Shown piece after piece: positions 60,630 to 64,000 of a DNA stretch of 64,000 nt. The stretch is taken from positions 17,766,127-17,830,126 of the forward strand of contig NC_060062.1 of the NCBI RefSeq assembly GCF_020283565.1, written 5' to 3'. The notes beneath the pieces were generated by a model. The model did no database searches and was not told where the DNA came from. It saw nothing but the letters and a program-made list of their open reading frames with translations. The position numbers and the translations under genes are program-made. The DNA is from Trifolium pratense (Eukaryota; Streptophyta; Magnoliopsida; Fabales; Fabaceae). How positions within the stretch are numbered: the first letter of the stretch is position 1; each line of letters starts with the position of its first letter.

Positions 60630-61100
60630 GGTGTCTGGACCTGCCATGGTTGTCGCACAGAAACACAAGCCATGGCAGGCTCCTCTACGTGCCATTTGAT
60701 GCTACTTACTACTTGCCTACTGCGATTTTGTCACAACATTACGAGTCGTGGCAGGCTCCGGAGTGTGATATATTCTTGACTTTGAATGTGCTTAGCTTTT
60801 AGTGACAATGTTTTGATCTTTTAACTACGACCAAACTTAAATTGCATTGATTTTCCACTTTATTTTTATTAAGAGAGGCTATAAGCTACTACCATAAAAC
60901 AAATCTTGAACTTTAAGGCACCATAAAATAAAATACATCAAAACCACTTTTTCTGCTTATTTTTCAAGTCATCATCGTGCCACGATGACAAGCTATCGTG
61001 CCACGATGGTAAAGATTTTCAGCAGATTTTCTTCAATTTTATCAGTCTTCTCATCGCGCCACGCCCAGACTCATCGTGGGTACGATGGTGCGCTTCTTTA
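60630..61100. repeat. LTR-like repeat with palindromic CATCGTGCCACGATG motifs
   Basis: CATCGTGCCACGATGACAAG and TATCGTGCCACGATGG at 60973-61010, CATCGCGCCACGCC and CATCGTGGGTACGATGG at ~61050-61087, and GCCATGGCAGGCTCC/GTCGTGGCAGGCTCCGG at ~60670-60760. Retrotransposon origin is suspected, but ends were not found. Confidence 0.4.
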
Positions 61101-61729
61101 TTCCATTTTTGTTCTTTTTTACTGTTTTTTTCACTTTTTTTACTTCTGGTCCTTGTGTCTTCACTTTTTCTGATATTTCCTTGCTTTTGGTCTTTATTTA
61201 CTACAGAAACTACTCTAATCTACTACTAAAAATGTCATATAATTGGCTGTCATCAGATTCCTACACCAATATGTGGCGCTGGTTTGAGTCCTTCGGACTG
61301 CTTTTTTTAATTTTTGTGTTTTGTTTCTTTAAAAACAATAAATTTTATTGTGCAAAGTAAAATACAATATAATTTTTTGATGATCAGTTTAATGCAAGTA
61401 TTAGTTCAAACTTAATTATTAATTATTTTGAATCACTTGGTACATGTAAATATTATCTTAAAGTATGCATTTTAATTTTTGAATGACCAACTTTTTTTTT
61501 ACGGGAGCAAACTTATGATATTTCACTTCATCTCTTGTGATCAACTTTGTACTTATTACAACTTCAATTGTTATATATAATATAATTTTAGCATTTAATT
61601 TATATGTTATAATTTTTCAGCGACCCACCAAAAAAAAATTGGTTAAAAATGTCTTATAGTAGCTTGTTATAATTATGCTATGACATTTCGTCAAAAAAAA
61701 ATTATGCTATGACAATGTTATTTGCGATA

Positions 61730-62031
61730 TATTTCCTCCGTCCTAAATTATAAGGGAAAAAACAAAAATCACACTTATTAAGAAAAAGTAAAACATGATA
61801 ATTTGAAATATGTTTTTGTGGATTTTTCTTGAAATAAGTTGCATGGAAAGATGTAAATGCAATTCTTATTGGTCGTTATTTATTGAGAAAAGAGGAGAGA
61901 GAAAATTAAATGCAATTTGCATTAAATTTTATGAGATTAAGGAAAAAAATTCTTGAAAATAGTTTTTCTCTTATAATTTGAGAGAAAAAAAAAACAATTT
62001 TTTTTTCTTATAATTTGGGACGAAGGAAATA
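61730..62031. mobile_element. Stowaway-type MITE (~300 bp)
   Basis: TATTTCCTCCGTCCTAAATT at the left and AATTTGGGACGAAGGAAATA at the right are inverted and flanked by TA. CTTATAATTT motifs are next to both ends. Confidence 0.85.
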
Positions 62032-62382
62032 TTCTATAAGAAAATGAAGGCAAAAATACTTGCAAAATATAATAATACACTTTTATCCTTTCTCTTAAAA
62101 GTGAAAGGACGATCTATATAAAAAATAATAATTTGAAAGAACGGAGAAACATAAATTTAATTTTGATGTAAATTATAAAAGTATGAATATTATGATATAC
62201 AAGTAAAATTAATTATACACTCGAAAATGCTCATACTCTTATTTGGGCGGCCAATTTTTCATCTAATTTTTGTAGATTTGAGACTATTCCCTTATGTATT
62301 AAACATTTACCAGTTAATGCAATAAGTTTGTTTGATTAAAAATAAATAAAAAATTATACACTAGAAAATAACATGATTATTT

Positions 62383-62670
62383 TTAAACTAAATTATTGTG
62401 CCATAACCTGAACTCACAAAGGTTATCAACACACTTCAAAATTGGAGGTAAATATAGGTCTAGACAATCATCGTCAGTCTTGCAGGAAGTGCGAGCTGCA
62501 ATGTCAAGAAATAGAAAATTAGAAAATTGGAACCAAAATATAATATTGTATATAAGATAAATTAGAAAATTAAAAAATGGTGTGAAAAATAGCATACTTC
62601 TACCAGTTGCAACAAGAAATAGAGAAAGAAAGATTATCAAAGCATAAATAAATATGAAAAATTGAGCCAT
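62383..62670 (-). CDS. Nodule-specific cysteine-rich (NCR) peptide, copy 2
   Basis: Two exons, 62598-62670 and 62383-62495; 61 aa. Signal peptide MAQFFIFIYALIIFLSLFLV ATGR. Mature part CKTDDDC-LDLYLPPILK-C-VDNL-C, the four-cysteine NCR pattern C-X5-C-X10-C-X4-C, with tail EFRLWHNNLV. Intron phase and exon sizes match copy 1 (exon 1 73 bases in both; both introns end TTGCAG or ATGCAG before CTCGCA). It lies ~3.4 kb from copy 1 in the same orientation: a tandem paralogue. The mature peptide lacks the fifth cysteine of copy 1. Confidence 0.9.
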   Translation of the reverse strand: MAQFFIFIYALIIFLSLFLVATGRSMLFFTPFFNFLIYLIYNIIFWFQFSNFLFLDIAARTSCKTDDDCLDLYLPPILKCVDNLCEFRLWHNNLV

Positions 62671-62890
62671 TTTTTTTCTTCCTCTTTTGCATGTAATGAA
62701 TAGAACTTGTTTTCGGTTTATAAGTAAAAATTTCATGTTTTGTTAACTTTCAATTTTAAATTTTTATTAGCCCTTAGGGGTTGTAAGAAGTCATAAATAA
62801 AATTGAAATTAAGATTAAATGTCTTTAATCAATATGTTTTGTACATATACCTCTTTAGAACTCTCAACCGATCACTAATGTTAGTAAAAA
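62671..62890 (-). promoter_or_regulatory. Promoter of NCR copy 2
   Basis: TATA-like CTTATAAACC ~45 bases upstream of the ATG. Shared blocks with copy 1: TGTAAGAAGTCAT, GTCTTTAATCAAT, ACCTCTTTAG and GATCAC. Homology stops shortly after 62890, where a SINE fragment begins. Confidence 0.6.
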
Positions 62891-62924
62891 TTTACCAATC
62901 GTTAGTTGGTTGAAATCACTTAAT

Positions 62925-62985
62925 GCTAGAACCGACTTCAAACCAGATTAAATTGGTGGTGAAAGCTAAAAAAAATAAAAATTCA
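62925..62985 (+). repeat. SINE 3' fragment
   Basis: ACTTCAAACCAGATTAAATT GGTGGTGAAAGC followed by an A-rich tail; matches the 3' end of the element at 52775-52930. Confidence 0.5.
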
Positions 62986-63064
62986 CATAAAAGTTATGGT
63001 GATCATCAAAGTTCATTATTTTTTTAATTAAATTTTATTATTTATATATAGAAATATATTTTAG

Positions 63065-64000
63065 CCTTTCATAATAGGTTGGACAACTGACCTATCTGAG
63101 TTTCTAGATTATTCTTGATTGAGGCTCCTTAGTTGACCGCGGTGGATTGCATATTCTCAAAGTTAATCTGGCTCATCTTCACAAACTGGTTGAAAACTTC
63201 CTCTAGAGGTGATGATTTTCGTAGCTATTGGGCCTGTTGCGTGCCTTGAGTAGAGTTTTGGTTCCACCTAGGATTCTGATCGTCTCTCCAGCCTGAGTAT
63301 GGGTAGGTAACCCCATGAATTTGGCTTGCTCTTCCTCTGAAACTCCTTCAGGAATACAATAACCATTCGGATGGTTTTCTTGACAGAAATCACAGGTTTC
63401 TTGGATCTTCTTCACTTCGGCTTCTAGTGAGGCCTTCTCCAGCTTCCTTTCAGTAGTTTTATCTCCTTTTGATAAGTAGTTTCTTTGTCAAGTTGCAGCA
63501 TGCCAGCAGGTTTAGTGGTTCTTTCGTTGCTCATGTTGTATTCATTTTGACACATTTGTTCTATGAGCTCCTTCACTTCTTCCGCTGTCTTGGCATTTAT
63601 CGATCCTCCAGCTGAGGCGTCAAGGTGCATCATGTGTTGTATGCGCATTCTTTTGGTGAAAATTTGTATTAATTCCATTATATCCGTGCTATGGTTTGGC
63701 CTCTCCTAGGGTTTTAGTATCATGCTGCTTGAAGTTTGTTATATCTGCCTTTCTTTTCTAGAACTGGTTATGAGTCAATAATCTTTCCAGAAATTTGTCT
63801 TCCATCTCCTTCCACATCTGGATGGTTTCACTGGGCAAGCATTGAAGCAATTCTTTTTCCATACCCGTTAAAGAAAAAGCAAAGAGTCGCAGCTTCTTTT
63901 GATCTTCAGTGATTTGGTCTGGCACCTTTTGGATCCGACAGGTCTCAGAGTATTGAGTAAGATGGTCCCATGGATCTCGGTTAGCTCTTCCATCGAACTG
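63065..64000 (-). pseudogene. Ty3/gypsy retrotransposon gag remnant (continues past window end)
   Basis: From 64000 downward the minus strand encodes a gag core: FDGRANRDPWDHLTQYSETC, LRLFAFSLTGMEKELLQCLP, MWKEMEDKFL, then stop near 63760. Later come LDASAGGSINAKTAEEVKEL (63424-63678) and, in another frame, a zinc-knuckle-like CDFCQENHPNGYC and FMGLPTHTQAG (63203-63415). The interrupted frame and a shortened stretch around 63690-63760 show internal deletion and frameshifts. Resembles Athila-type gag of plants. No polymerase in the window. Confidence 0.8.

Overview
This is a plant nuclear window, most likely Medicago truncatula or a close relative in the IRLC legumes. The sequence is AT-rich, the genes are split by many GT/AG introns, and the intergenic space is packed with MITEs, SINEs, hAT elements, LTR remnants and a Helitron. 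Two genes near the right end encode short secreted peptides with the C-X5-C-X10-C-X4-C pattern of nodule-specific cysteine-rich (NCR) peptides, a family known from IRLC legumes. The species is inferred from these features and was not tested.

Left part (1-16.2 kb) is gene-rich. A mitochondrial isovaleryl-CoA dehydrogenase gene lies on the minus strand with its 3' end beyond the window. Next come a TMEM209/cytochrome-B561-N-type membrane protein gene (plus, 7 exons, complete) and a CDC20-type anaphase-promoting-complex activator (minus, 3 exons). CDC20 is bracketed by two direct copies of a ~0.9 kb block, each holding the same short terminal coding exon of an unidentified gene. A ~2.1 kb solo LTR with a perfect 5-bp target duplication follows at 19.3-21.4 kb.

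Central part (21.9-41.7 kb) holds a complete 15-exon SIZ1 SUMO E3 ligase gene (minus). Its 5' half forms one arm of a ~12.7 kb nearly perfect palindrome (arms 27,616-33,915 and 33,990-40,292, spacer ~75 bp). The right arm carries a second SIZ1 promoter and coding exons 1-3 on the plus strand. The copy breaks off before exon 4 and runs directly into an intact mitochondrial-type pentatricopeptide-repeat (PPR) gene, so a SIZ1-promoter/PPR chimeric transcript is possible. Each arm also contains a truncated 20S proteasome beta-4 (PBG1) gene, a hAT element with 8-bp TSDs, and at the inner end an LTR fragment.

Right part (41.7-64 kb) is transposon-dominated: a 763-bp hAT element with perfect TSDs, a nested 1.6 kb long-TIR element, a 2.6 kb candidate Helitron, a Mutator-type MITE with a 9-bp TSD, a Tourist-type MITE, SINE copies, an RNase H-like LINE tail, a Ty1-copia LTR/PBS remnant and a Ty3/gypsy gag remnant at the end. 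Small genes sit between them: a secreted Cys/Pro-rich peptide (49.6 kb), an 89-aa basic/acidic protein of unknown function (55.6-56.0 kb), and the two NCR paralogues (58.9-59.2 and 62.4-62.7 kb), whose upstream regions are also homologous.

The genes do not form a pathway. The main items of interest are the structural rearrangement around SIZ1/PPR and the small secreted peptide genes. Exon boundaries were read by eye from GT/AG sites and reading-frame continuity; no alignment or transcript data were available.
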